The translations under genes were made by a program, and so were the position numbers. Of a DNA stretch of 64,000 bases, positions 52,051 to 63,895 are shown piece after piece. Position 1 is the first letter of the stretch; each line of letters opens with the position of its first letter. The notes below the pieces were generated by a model that saw only the letters and a list, made by a program, of their open reading frames with translations, had not been told where the DNA came from and did not search any database. Location: positions 48,895,842 through 48,959,841 of the forward strand of contig CM059569.1 of the NCBI GenBank assembly GCA_030386875.1, written 5' to 3'. This DNA comes from Morinoia aosen (taxonomy: Eukaryota > Arthropoda > Malacostraca > Amphipoda > Talitridae).

Positions 52051-52434
52051 ATGATTATTCAGGAGAGCCAAAAAGCACAAATAAATTTCTTGAAGTATCT
52101 TGAAAAAACTACCATGGGGGCAAGGAAAGAAATGCTGAACACTCTGGACATATACTGAAAGTCGTCAGTACATTTTTGAAAGACAGTTTTAAGAGCAATT
52201 TAATATCCAGAGCCCCAGCAAGTATCCCCGCATCGGAGAGGTGACCGGCGGAGTGTCGTCGGCAGCGCGACTCCACGACTAGCCCATGGGCGTTCACAAG
52301 GAGGAAGATCACGGGCTGTGAACAAATACTTGAGTTAGGTTTGTTCGGTGCGGTAAAACAAAGTTTTACAAAAGAACACTAAGAGCAAATAGTAAGCTTT
52401 CCCTTATGCATCTTCGGAATTAGATAGCCCGGAG
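52051..52434. other. no gene; short GC-rich block
   Basis: 52210-52290 is GC-rich with several CpGs (GTGACCGGCGGAGTGTCGTC) inside AT-rich DNA. A minus-strand frame crosses it but has no family resemblance. It could be a SINE head or exon debris. Confidence 0.25.
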
Positions 52435-52600
52435 ATAGCATACAGGTATAGGAAAATAGCAGAGGCTAAATAGCATGGCTAGATTGCGTACAGGTATAGG
52501 AAAATAGCAGAGGCTAAATAGCATGGCTAGATAGCGTACAGGTATAGGAAAATAGCAGAGGCTAAATAGCTTATAGGATGATAGCAATGCCTAAATAGCT
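52435..52600. repeat. 48-bp tandem repeat, about three copies
   Basis: TACAGGTATAGGAAAATAGC starts at 52441, 52489 and 52537 (exact 48-bp period), followed by AGAGGCTAAATAGCATGGCT. A degenerate half unit follows to about 52600. The near identity of the units indicates recent expansion. Confidence 0.85.
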
Positions 52601-53460
52601 CATAGTGTGCTTAAGTGGGCGAGAACCCTTCGTGATCTTCTCATTTATTTCTTAGGCCAGAGTGATGGACCTTCTACTTGGTTAAGTAGTTAAGAATTAC
52701 TGAACAGGTTGACTGGACATAGCGCTATCAATCACTGCAACCCACCATAACAGTAATCCGGTCCTTGGGTCCCCGTAGCCCGTAGTGAGTGACGAGGAGG
52801 TAATCCTGTGCCAGGTCTTCATCACTTGCGGGAAACGACTGCTCCCCCGAAGCGTCGCCGTCCTGCCCTCATCCTTCCACGAGCCGGCATGTTGATTAGC
52901 TTCACTGTCGAACACATGCTCTCACCAGGCACGCTGTGATTAACGAACGTGACACACTGTAAAAAACAAGCTGAACGGCGAGAAATTTTATTGATGAGGT
53001 GATTGATTGGTGCCAGACTGATGTTTTTGCGTAAAGCATGTCTGGAGTTAAGAATGGTTTTGTTCTTTTGGGGCTAGTGGGAGTAGCTAGGGCTGCTCTT
53101 GGAGCCTCGGGGGCTAGGGAAAGAATAGCGCTATGAGTGAATAAAACTGCGTAATTCTTTGAAACAAAAGAAAAGTCACGAATGGTTCTCTTTTTGAGCA
53201 CATATTTGCCTTAAGAAGATTTTTTATTCTAAATAGCGGAACTTTCTGTACAAATTGTAATATCATGGACAATTTATGTAATTGAATGCCGTTTTCATTT
53301 TTATTTTGATAATCTCCATGTTTTACTTGATATTCTCACTGTGATATGTAATTTAAAAAAAAATATATTTTTTTATCAAAATTATGAACTTTTTTGTGGT
53401 CTGATTCTTATGAAATTTGACTATTATATGTAAGTGACCTCCTTAACAAGTTATAGGGGT
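52601..53460. other. no gene recognised; GC-rich segment 52.70-52.92 kb
   Basis: 52700-52910 is GC-rich and open on the minus strand for 72 codons (including TWHRITSSSLTTGYGDP), ending at a plausible stop, but has no family I recognise and no clear splice signals. It may be exon debris or part of a repeat. The remainder is AT-rich. Confidence 0.25.
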
Positions 53461-53540
53461 GATGTAACGTAACTAAACTAACCCAACCTGACCTAACATA
53501 ACCTTAAGTAACCTAAAGTAACCTAACGTAACATAACCAG
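53461..53540. repeat. degenerate CCTAA/GTAACCTAA repeat
   Basis: A run of ACCTAACATAACC, AAGTAACCTAAAGTAACC and similar units. On the other strand these are TTAGGTTA-type, resembling a degenerate form of the insect telomere repeat TTAGG. Interspersed TTAGGTTAGG stretches are common in insect euchromatin, so this is not evidence of a telomere nearby. Confidence 0.55.
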
Positions 53541-53821
53541 CCGTTGGAACAGAGATTCTGCTTGTCACCCCTCAAAACTATTTTTCCTGTGCTTGAAAGA
53601 ATAGAATTACGGTAACATACCGCTATTATTCGTTAAATATTCATCTCCCCCGGAAAGTGCGTAGAAGAAAAGTTTATTTCAATGTAATTACCATAATTCA
53701 AGCATCAAAATTTTTAAAATCAATTAGTCGCTTCTCTTTAACACTTGCCAAATATTGATGGAAAGTTATTAAACTTAAATCTAGAAGATTTATGTTAGAA
53801 ATAAAGTTTTTTGAAAAAGGC

Positions 53822-54262
53822 GGTTAATGTTGAATGTTTGGCAGTAATTGATTTTTGAGATTCCTGTGCCTAAACATAGTTAATTAGATCAAAATCGACA
53901 AGTTTTCTTCCATGCACTTTCCGCCGCAAATAAATATTTAACGAGTTATAGCGGTAAGTTTAGTTTCGTCTATGATAACGAATAAATAAAGGTTTAGCCC
54001 GGAATTGAGTTATAGTTATTTCTTTGATGACGAGGGCGTCGGAAGCGAGACTCCATTGCAGTGTTGCTATAAGACACGCTTGATGAATTTCTTCCCGCTT
54101 CAAACACTGGAGTTGTGGTAATGAATTTACCGCTATAACTTGTGAAAGAGTCATTTCTGACAGAAAGTGCATAGAAGAAAACTTTTTTATTTCAATATAA
54201 TTGACTATGTTTAGGCACCAAAAACTGGAAAATCGATTACTGGCAAACATTCAACATTAACC
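53822..54262. mobile_element. foldback element with about 150-bp inverted arms
   Basis: The ends are perfect inverted repeats (GGTTAATGTTGAATGTTTG at the left and its complement at the right). Pairing continues for about 150 bp with mismatches (CCTAAACATAGTTAATTAGAT, TTTTCTTCCATGCACTTTC, GTTATAGCGGTAA). The roughly 140-bp centre includes GCTTGATGAATTTC and CTTCCCGCTTCAAACACTGG. No target duplication is obvious. It is the most complete member of the family scattered over 48.6-54.3 kb. It has no coding capacity, so it would be mobilised in trans if at all. Confidence 0.75.
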
Positions 54263-56474
54263 AAATAGGCTCCAGATCCAGAAAAGTATTTGTAATCACA
54301 TTTTCTTACCACTTCTCATATTTTTCACATGACTGGGTAAACCACTTTTTATTTCATATATGTTTTGTGCTGTATGGACAATTCAGCATAAAAACCTGCT
54401 TGTTATTTATGTAACGCTCATTTTTTGCACGTAGAAGAAAATTTTTCCTGAAAGCATTTTTCTATTTATACATGGTTGTCTGATGTGTTTTATAGCATCA
54501 TGTAAATGTTTAACTAGTTGAAGCTTTCAAATACTCTGAACTTAGCCTTTGAGAACTTGGGTAAATTTATTTAATTTGCAAGAGAAGCTTTATTATTGAA
54601 GCATTGTTGAGCAATATCTATCTACTTGTAGTATTTCATTTTGGTTAATATTTACTTTAATGTGCTCACAGAAATTGAAAATTTTGTTCCAAAGAATCCC
54701 TAAAAGAACATATTACAGTAATGACATTTTGCTGCTGGTATGTAATTTTTGAGTTATTAAACTTTGAAGTTATAAAATTGTCATTTATAACAGTGAAAAA
54801 ATGTACACCTAAATATGCTGTAATACATTATTGATGTAATGATTGGTTAGATTAGGTTAGGTAATGTTATGTTAGTTTAATAAACTAACCTAAAATAACT
54901 CAACTTAGCTGTACCAACACTGATGATATTCCGCTAAAATAGTGCGCATGTTCCAACCAAGCAGGTACGCTGCAGCCGACTATTTAACGTTACTCCTACC
55001 TGAATATAATTCCTGTTATATCTCAAAAACTTTCTTAAATGTGCTCCTTCATTGATCCGGGAGAATCAGATTTCTGAATTCCGTGAGCGCATACAAGTAA
55101 ATAGCGACCTTCATTTTTGTTTTGTTAATCCCTGCAGAATTTCTTCCTTCAGCAGCTTAGTCGATATTTTTAGTTTGTTAGTTCAGCATTTCTAAACTTT
55201 CATGTTAAAATGTACATTTTCTACAGTTGTGTATATATAGTCATTTTGTTCATTTTAAATGGACTTTATAAATGTCTTGTCTTGAATCAAATTTCTATAT
55301 TTCAATTTCTTTACGTTTCAACTTGCAAAGGGTCTTTGTGCTACTCAAAATCACTTCTAGCTGCACTGTTTACTAACTTCTTTGATGATCATTCTTGGTG
55401 AACTATAAAACTTTGCTGGTTTGATTTCATTGAATATTTTAAAATAAATGTTGATATCAGAATAAATAATTTTTTTGGTGAATAAGTTTGAAAATAAAAT
55501 TGTAATTTTGTCAAAAGGTCTTGAAAAAATTGTTCTTAAAGCGCATAATTGGTCTATTCTAGCTATAGTTTGTTGTTGAAATGCATGGGTTGGTACATGA
55601 TTGATAAATCTTAATTAACTTGGCAGAAAACTAAAGATATATAGAAATGCTTTGTTATTCAATGAGTTAAATTTTTAAGCGTGTTTAAAATCGAATCGGA
55701 AAGAAATTGTACGTAAATGGCTGACCAGCACTGCATGTAAACAATGCACTCATAAAATAACTAACTAAATAAACATAATGCCAAAAATTCATTATTTTGG
55801 TCATGAATGACAAAAAAGCAGTTTCTAAGGAGCACATGTCTGATGTAGGACATGCTTCTACTGTGTACAAATATTTGGAATCAGTGTCACCTGTTGGAAA
55901 ACAGAAAATAAACTTCTATACTCACAATCACCTCCTCAACACAGTAATATTTTTGAGTATTTTAATGGGTGTTTTAAAATTTTACCAATGCAAAGGTAAT
56001 CTTTTCTGGATGAGTAAAAATTCAAGAAAAACACAGGATGGCTTCTCCGAAACCAAAAGTATGAAAAAGTCTAAAATTTTATAATAAAATAGCTAAAAAA
56101 TGTTTGTTAAATCAGACTTCTAAAATTGATAAGCAATGTTATATTAGATCAGTCTTCATATTTTCAACGTACTCAAGATTTGTATAATATGAGAGCATTT
56201 GTTGGGGGAACTATCTTCTGTACATAGAGGTTCCCAATCAGGCCAGAGCAAGCACCCTTTTCTGTAATATGTATAAAACATATATCATTGAATGTGTTTA
56301 ACACTAAAAATAGTCATGGATGGTACTGTTTATAACCAAAAGAATACTAAGGGTTTTGAAGATAATTTTCATACTTTTTTTTTCAGATTTCTTATTGCTT
56401 TTAATAATTCAGTTGCCAATTATATTGATTGATAAAGTCCTCTTAATCCAAGTTTGTATGATAATCCAGCCATC
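54263..56474. other. flank upstream of the UBXN7-like gene
   Basis: AT-rich sequence with small repeat debris (55030-55060 resembles the 48.7 kb repeat). A strong acceptor-like run of T followed by CAG at 56375-56385 suggests that the first coding exon may have a spliced 5' UTR. An in-frame TAA lies 14 codons upstream of the start. No promoter can be placed. Confidence 0.45.
54846..54905. repeat. TTAGGTTAGG stretch with hairpin
   Basis: GATTAGGTTAGGTAATGTTA is followed by the palindrome GTTAGTTTAATAAACTAAC, then CTAAAATAAC. It is of the same composition as 53461-53540 but in the opposite orientation. Confidence 0.55.
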
Positions 56475-59400
56475 ATGTCTCTTGTTGAGAAATTGATGAA
56501 AGAAACAGGTAAGATAATTCTCCGCATTTCAATTAATTAGGTTGTCAAGACTTCTTATCAGTCTCAATTTATGGTTAAGGGAAACTGTCGATATAGCAAT
56601 TGTGCAGCAACACATATGCTTTGCTCACTAAAATGAGTCTTTCGATTCTAAAATTGGTCTTCAAGGTCTGGCCAGTCCAATTTCAATGTCATTTAAAGTA
56701 AATACTGTAATATTATAAACTGCATTATACTGAGTTTGTTATGTAATTAATGGGCAGTAAATCTTTAAAAAATATTTTTATGCATATCAACTAAATTTTT
56801 GTCCTAATTTTATTTAATTTTCACTGTTTTCTGATATAACTCATAAATTATCTGTTGAATTTTGTCTTGAAAGTGACTTATAATTTTTTAGAAGCATTAC
56901 AGCAAAATAAAATGATCCTAAATTATCATTTGCAGGAGCTGACAAAACAACTGCTCAGTACTTACTGGAAGCTTGCAGTGATGACTACCAAATGGCAGTG
57001 GTCATGTATGCTGATATTCAGCCATCTACATCAGGTGCCCAGGTAACATTTTAGTCTCTAGGCCCGGTTATAATCAATAACATCAGCACTTACAGAAAAA
57101 TTGAAGGAACCTAAAGAATAAAAACTCACAATAGCAATGATTGGTGGTTCTAGTTTTGGTTTATTGTAGGGAGCAGCAGTTTATGTGTAGTTATTTGGAC
57201 TAGTTACTTGTGAAATTGAGCTTTTTAGCTCTTTTCTTAAAGATACATGTTTATAAATACTTAATTGAGGGTCATCCAGCGTTGTGCTATATCCAAAGTT
57301 TTTACAGAAAGATAGTCTAGTAATTAGCTACTCTGAGTACCTTGTACTGTGTGTCATTGTCTCATTTGGATTAGGAATTTGGATTTGTTTGTTGGAGAGT
57401 GAGAAAAGCTGCAAGGCGCAATGTCACTTGTTGAAATTTGTATCTTCTAATTAGATCAGAATTTGAAATTTTTAGTTTACACTTTTGAGTTGGTAACTGG
57501 CATATTTGTTAATGACTGCTAGATAATTATCTATAATTAAGAACCTCCTCTTCAAAGAAAGATCTATGGGTAAATTGTAAATAATATTTTATCAAATTAT
57601 CTACTTTGCTTCTTTTTTTTTCATTATGCTCCCACTCTTCAGGGGGCAAAGAATGAGCAATGGGTGTAAATTCATTTACCTATTTTATGGGAGGTAACTG
57701 GCTAGGATGGATGAGTAAATTGATATAGATAGGCAGAGGGGACTCGCATTTGTTGTGTTTACTTTATTTCTTTTAGTGTTCATGCATTCTATGCTGTCTC
57801 TTCTTTATCTTCCCTTATGTACTGATTCTATACCCTGGGTATCCAGTGTTGAAACACACCTTGTACATAAATTGCCCATTGCCTTCAATCCTAAGTGAAT
57901 GGTCCCTAGCCTTGGTTCTTTTGAGATTGCCTATGATGTTGCTGAGGAGTTGCAATCTCAGTGCATTTTACACTTCATTTTTCCTGCATCATAAGATAGT
58001 GGTTCATGGGAACATTCATGCAGACACAGAGACTGATTTCTTTTGTCAATAGCAATAGAAATCAGTCTCTGTTATTATGTATTTGGGCCTTTGTATATGT
58101 TTTGTACACAATTTTTTCTCTTTTTAACTATTGAATCTTTTATCAGATGACAGTTCACAAAGTATCGTATGAGGATGTAGCTACTGTAGGGATAGCAATT
58201 ATCTGTCCCAGGAAAATATGGTAGGCATAATAATAGATAAGCCAACTTTTTGTTGAAATAAAATATTTTTTAAATTTGTTATAAAGTATCTCTTAGTAGT
58301 TCACTGCTTTCTTTTATTTTAGAACTTACTACTTTATTTTCCAACTTTTATTTCGTTTCATCACCTTTCAACCTTGCCCTTTCTATGTGCAAGGAATTTG
58401 ATGTGGGAACATGTGAACACTGAAGGGTGCCATCTTCTTCTCCCTATTGGAGATGCATTTTGTGTGGTTTGGGTGGCTAAAACTAACTTTGATTTGATAT
58501 TATAAGAACTAAATTCAGTTAGAGGTGCAATTTAGGGTGATATATTTTTCTGCTGTCTGTGTCTGAAAGATAATGGGTAAACAATTTGCAAGGTAGTGAG
58601 AAAATAACAAAATTGATTTGTTGGAAGATAAAGCTGATTGCTGAATGAGATCACTTGCCAGAAGGCTTTTGGAAACCTTAATTGAGACTAATATATACAA
58701 AAAAACAAAAGATATTATGAAGCTGATCATGAATATACTCATTGCTCACTTTCATTGGTTCAAGTAATGGGAGAATGTGCTCACTATTTTATGCTCTTAA
58801 CCTAATTGAATGGTTTACTGTGTTCCAAATTCATTCATTATTGAATATTATCAATTCTGATAATGTGCATACACTGGTGATAATTGCCATCTTGTGTAAA
58901 TAAATGTACTTTCAAGATTTTTTGTTTTATCCTACATATTTTTTTCATCAAGTGTTTGCCGTGTGTAGCTGTCTGTTAAATTTTCCTTCTGCGTGGGTTT
59001 GAAAATACACAACTCATTACCATTATTATGGTGGATATATGTGTTTGGTGTTCACATCAGAAGGATCATTAAAAAAACTCGAGTAGGTACTGAAGAGCAT
59101 TACAAATATCATTTTCACAGACTTTCTGTGCAGTGGATCAGATTATGGTTGTGTTATATGTAATTCTAAGTTTATTAATTGGTTTATGAACTCTTTAAAA
59201 GATTATCATGGGCTGGTCATTTTAGGTTAGCTGTGTACAGTATGTTTGATTTTACATAGATACATCGAATCTATTATGATGTTTAACTATTTACTATAAT
59301 TTTTTGTTGCTTTGAACTAACACTGCAAGCTTTCCTGCAGACTTGTTCTAAATCAAGTTTCTCACGCTTTCCTGCAGACTTGTTCTAAATCCAGTTTCTC

Positions 59401-62400
59401 ACGCTTTCCTGCAGACTTGTTTTAAATCCAGTTTCTTACACTTTCCTGCAGACTTGTTCTAAATCAAGTTTCTCACGCTTTCCTGCAGACGTGTTCTAAA
59501 TCAAGTTTCTCACACTTTCCTGCAGACTTGTTCTAAATTAAGTTTCTCACGCTTTCCTGCAGACGTGTTCTAAATCAAGTTTCTCACGCTGTTCTGCAGA
59601 CGTGTTCTAAATCAAGTTTCTCACACTTTCCTGCAGACTTGTTCTAAATCAAGTTTCTCACGCTTTCCTGCAGACGTGTTCTAAATCAAGTTTCTCACGC
59701 TTTCCTGCAGACTTGTTCTAAATCAAGTTTCTCACGCTTTCCTGCAGACTTGTTCGAAATCAAGTTTCTCACACTTTCCTGCAGACTTGTTCTAAATCAA
59801 GTTTCTCACGCTTTCCTGCAGACTTGTTCTAAATCAAGTTTCTCACGCTTTTCTGCAGACGTGTTCTAAATCAAGTTTCTCACGCTTTCCTGCAGACGTG
59901 TTCTAAATCAAGTTTCTCACACTTTCCTGCAGACTTGTTCTAAATCAAGTTTCTCACGCTTTCCTGCAGACGTGTTCTAAATCAAGTTTCTCACGCTTTC
60001 CTGCAGACTTGTTCTAAATCAAGTTTCTCACGCTTTCCTGCAGACTTGTTCGAAATCAAGTTTCTCACACTTTCCTGCAGACTTGTTCTAAATCAAGTTT
60101 CTCACGCTTTCCTGCAGACTTGTTCTAAATCAAGTTTCTCACGCTTTTCTGCAGACGTGTTCTAAATCAAGTTTCTCACGCTTTCCTGCAGACGTGTTCT
60201 AAATCAAGTTTCTCACACTTTCCTGCAGACTTGTTCTAAATCAAGTTTCTCACGCTTTCCTGCAGACGTGTTCTAAATCAAGTTTCTCACGCTGTTCTGC
60301 AGACGTGTTCTAAATCAAGTTTCTCACACTTTCCTGCAGACTTGTTCTAAATCAAGTTTCTCACGCTTTCCTGCAGACGTGTTCTAAATCAAGTTTCTCA
60401 CGCTTTCCTGCAGACTTGTTCTAAATCAAGTTTCTCACGCTTTCCTGCAGACTTGTTCTAAATCAAGTTTCTCACGCTTTCCTGCAGACGTGTTCTAAAT
60501 CAAGTTTCTCACGCTTTCCTGCAGACGTGTTCTAAATCAAGTTTCTCACGCTTTCCTGCAGACGTGTTCTAAATCAAGTTTCTCACGCTTTCCTGCAGAC
60601 GTGTTCTAAATCAAGTTTCTCACGCTTTTCTGCAGACGTGTTCTAAATCAAGTTTCTCACGCTTTCCTGCAGACGTGTTCTAAATCAAGTTTCTCACACT
60701 TTCCTGCAGACTTGTTCTAAATCAAGTTTCTCACGCTTTCCTGCAGACTTGTTCTAAATCAAGTTTCTCACGCTTTTCTGCAGACGTGTTCTAAATCAAG
60801 TTTCTCACGCTTTCCTGCAGACTTGTTCTAAATCAAGTTTCTCACGCTTTCCTGCAGACGTGTTCTAAATCAAGTTGCTTACGCTTTCCTGCAGACGTGT
60901 TCTAAATCAAGTTTCTCACGCTTTTCTGCAGACGTGTTCTAAATCAAGTTTCTCACGCTTTCCTGCAGACGTGTTCTAAATCAAGTTTCTCACGCTTTCC
61001 TGCAGACGTGTTCTAAATCAAGTTTCTCACGCTTTCCTGCAGACTTGTTCTAAATCAAGTTTCTCACAGGTGACATCACCCCTAGGTGTAGAGGATGCAG
61101 TGCGGGCACCCATCCCACCCAAGTTTGAAGTGCTGTGTCCAGAGCCACAGATGCCCGTGCCTCTCCACCAACACCGAGTTCCGTCTGCTTGGGCTGCTGC
61201 TCCCCACAACACCGCACCATTCAGAGACTTTGAGCATGAGACGAGTGAGCTCCCGTAGACATTGCTCCTGTATGCTACGTAGTGTTTTGCCAGAGCAGTC
61301 ATTCTCGGTGATCTTCATTACCATCAGGGATTCTGTTCTGGATTAAATAACTTTTGGTGCATATCTCAAGCATGCTAATTAATTTCGAATTATTAACTCA
61401 CAATTCAAGAGAAGTTGTGTGAAAAAGCTCAAGTTTCCTAGTGACTCATTCTATTCATTGAAATTAGTCTTCAACTTGTGTTAGAAACTTATTGTAGTAG
61501 TGCTAAATTATTAGAATTTTGGTGTTGCCACTGCCGCATTAAAATTTGGTATTGCTACAGTGGTTATAATTCATTGTAGTTCCCCTTGGTGAGCTTGAAT
61601 TGTCAGCTGTTTAAAATTCACCTTTGTTTTTTTTCTCATAGGATTACTTTGTGTTTCTAATTCTCTATTAGGGCAAATCATTACTGCAAACACAGGCACA
61701 CAGCCTAGGAGATGATTGAGGTCATAAGATGTAGGTTCGGTAAGCAATCCTTTTGTTGAAGTGGTATGGCTTTTCATCTTTATTTTGGCCCATCTTGTTT
61801 TTGATTCACTGCTGTCCTCGACTCTCTCATTACCTTGCCAACATTTATCTTATTTCATAAACGTCTTCCTGTTATACTGTTTATATGTGCAGTGAAATCT
61901 TGTCTGGGAAAACACTTGTACATGAATACCCTTAGTTCCGAAGTAAATAGTGTCTTCATCTTTTTTTCTTGGGACTACATTTTATGTTATTAGGAAAGCT
62001 TGATTGACTTAGAACCTAATCAACACAGCCACAGAAATTTCACCTCTTAACTCAGAAATATTAATATCTAATATTTTTTGATGGTGCAGAAACTAAAGTC
62101 TGATGATGATTTCGACAATCAAGATGGCAGTGTGTAATTATCTAAAATTGAACAGTTTAATTTGAAATATTTGCTTTGAAAATTTGATCTTTGAATTTCC
62201 TTTTATGCAACAACATCAATGTTGTTAGTTTGATCGTTATATTTATCACAATCTCAGTTTCTATGTTTTGTGTGCAGGATTGCAAGAGCAGATGATGGGA
62301 CTGGGCAGTGGCATATTTGGCACAGGCCAAAACAGACCAGGACCACGGGATGGAGCGGGACCAAGCTCTAGTAAGTCTTGAGAGAGCTGCTCCCAGACTC

Positions 62401-63895
62401 ATAGTTCTCTTTACTCTCACTGCTGCTGGCCTTCTCTATGCTTCAGTGTTGACTTTGACTCTATGCTTTGTTGACTAGGTCAACAAACATCGAAGTTATT
62501 ATTGTGCAGACCCTGTCATTGTTATGCTGTCCCTCCAGTTATGTGCTTCACAGGGTATGGCTTTATGAAATTCATTAGAAATTTTTTTTTTTTTTTAATT
62601 TACATTTATGGGGGCGAGATCGTTTTATTCATGCAATTTTGCTTTGGTCAGTGTTATTTCTCATGTCAATGTTTAGTGTGATGTAGCTTAAAAATTCACT
62701 TCCTATTTCACATTGAGAACTAATTTAAGAATAACTATTGCAATACTTAGCTCTCAAAAGAAATAACCTATTGTATAGAGTTCATGTTATTTGATCTGCT
62801 GTTCAGCTCTCTACCCTCACATCTGAGCAGGAAGGACAGGCAAGAACTCCAAACTGTCTGGGGACAAAATTGACTACAACGCCAAGCTCAAGAAACTGGA
62901 AGATCTCTTCAAGCCTCCTCTCGACATCATCTACAAGGGATCTTTCTTTATGGTAGGTCATTAAATCTTTATTTTGAGCTTTGACCTTTATTATGGGTCA
63001 TTACGCCTTTTTATGGGTCATCAAGTATATTTTACGGTTGGTCATTACATTTTCATGGTGGGTTGTTTCATCTTCCTTTATGGTGGGTCAGTACATTTTC
63101 ATTTGTTATAGGTCATGACATTTTCATTTATGATGGATTATTACATCATTACTGCTAGAAGTAAAATATCTTTATAATCCAGGAATTATGGTCCACAGTT
63201 GTTGATGCCTGCAAAGTCAGATGGTGGGAGTCTTCACTCGCATTCCGTTTACTGTACTGTTTATAATTCCTTTTATACGATCAGAAGGTATGATCGTGGT
63301 AGATGGGAAGAAGTGAAATGAGACGGTCAAGTGAGAAAGATCTTTTTAAATAGAAGCACAGAGTGTTTGCTGAAGACCATTCAGAGCTTAGAAAGCTTGT
63401 TGGCCTTGATGTTCTGATTAGCGCCTGTTTTACCTTCTGCGCCAAAGTACAGTAGATAGAAGTTTGCTCCACTGTGACAAAAGTGATCTAGGTAGACCTT
63501 GCTGGGTCCTGCCTTGAAGGGGCGGTCGGGATATATAACCGCGAAACGACCAATGCGCGCATGCTGTGATGTTAATAAATTCTCTCGATTCATTTTCAAG
63601 CATTTCCTTGTCCCTTTTCTCTTAATACTTCAACGAGAAAACGAGCATCCTGCTCCGGGAAAAGGCTAGTAGTTAAGCAAACCATTAATGATGATTTATA
63701 CTCGCTTGCACTTCACATTAAAAGGAATGGGACTGACTTGCATTTCAGGCTCGAGAAGAAGGCAAGACAGCAGGGAAGTGGCTGCTGGCTAACATCCAGG
63801 ACAACGACGACTTTGCCTGCCACAAGCTCAACAGAGACGTTTGGGCAAACACCAACGTCCGAAAGTTACTGGAGGGTCACTTCTTGCTCTGGCAG
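56475..63895 (+). CDS. UBXN7: UBXN7-like UBA-UAS-UBX protein, 5' part (continues past right edge)
   Basis: Adaptor that in other animals links ubiquitinated substrates to the p97/VCP ATPase and binds neddylated cullins. Exons 56475-56508, 56936-57042, 61070-61244, 62278-62370, 62831-62952 and 63749-63895, all GT-AG with consistent phases, give 226 residues and then the window ends. Residues 1-38 form a UBA-like helix bundle (MSLVEKLMKETGADKTTAQ, then YLLEACSDDYQMAVVMY). The linker keeps the family signature EDAVRAPIP (about 55-63). From about 158, KLEDLFKPPLDIIYKGSF, then GKWLLANIQDNDDFACHKLN, RDVW and GHFLLWQ match the start of the UAS thioredoxin-like domain. The UBX domain lies outside. 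The start is supported by the upstream in-frame TAA. Intron 2 (4 kb) contains a 1.74-kb tandem array ending exactly at the exon 3 acceptor. Confidence 0.9.
58026..58072. repeat. perfect 15-bp hairpin in UBXN7-like intron 2
   Basis: Arms 58026-58040 and 58058-58072 (ACAGAGACTGATTTC and its exact complement) are separated by 17 nt. Too short for a typical microRNA precursor; it may be a small foldback remnant. Confidence 0.6.
59331..61069 (+). repeat. 37-bp tandem array, 47 units, ending at a splice acceptor
   Basis: TTTCCTGCAG recurs every 37 bp from 59331 to 61033: 46 steps of exactly 37 bp with no net indel, so 47 units. Each unit continues as ACNTGTTCTAAATC, then AAGTTTCTCACGC. Common variants are ACTTG/ACGTG, CACGC/CACAC, TTTCC/TTTTC and TGTTC. 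Larger blocks are repeated too (for example 59700-59960 resembles 59990-60250), indicating higher-order duplication. Each unit looks like a pyrimidine tract followed by CTGCAG, a 3' splice-site-like motif and a PstI site. The last unit ends CACAG instead of CACGC, and that AG (61068-61069) is the acceptor of the third UBXN7-like exon. Confidence 0.95.
62943..63150 (+). repeat. degenerate repeat of the UBXN7-like exon 5 donor region
   Basis: The exon 5 end and donor (TTTATG then GTAGGTCATTAAATC) recur in degenerate form about seven times in the following 200 bp, for example TTATGGGTCATTACG, GGTTGGTCATTACATTTTC, TTTATGGTGGGTCAGTACA and TATAGGTCATGACATTTTC. Spacing is about 20-27 bp. Several copies retain GT-containing donor-like words. 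Confidence 0.6.

Noticed and set aside
52697-52915. 72-codon minus-strand frame in GC-rich DNA
   Set aside because: No family recognised and no splice or start context; kept only as an unclassified segment.
53461-53540. TTAGG-like sequence as a telomere or internal telomere remnant
   Set aside because: The units are degenerate and short; such stretches are scattered in insect euchromatin.
58026-58072. Hairpin as a microRNA precursor
   Set aside because: A 15-bp stem is too short, and there is no extended lower stem.
59331-61069. Regular 37-bp repeats resembling a CRISPR array
   Set aside because: The repeats are contiguous with no unique spacers, and the context is a spliced eukaryotic gene; it is a minisatellite.
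61027-61324. Minus-strand frames covering the UBXN7-like exon 3 and array end
   Set aside because: Antisense shadows. The plus-strand exon has correct splice sites, phase and the VRAPIP signature.
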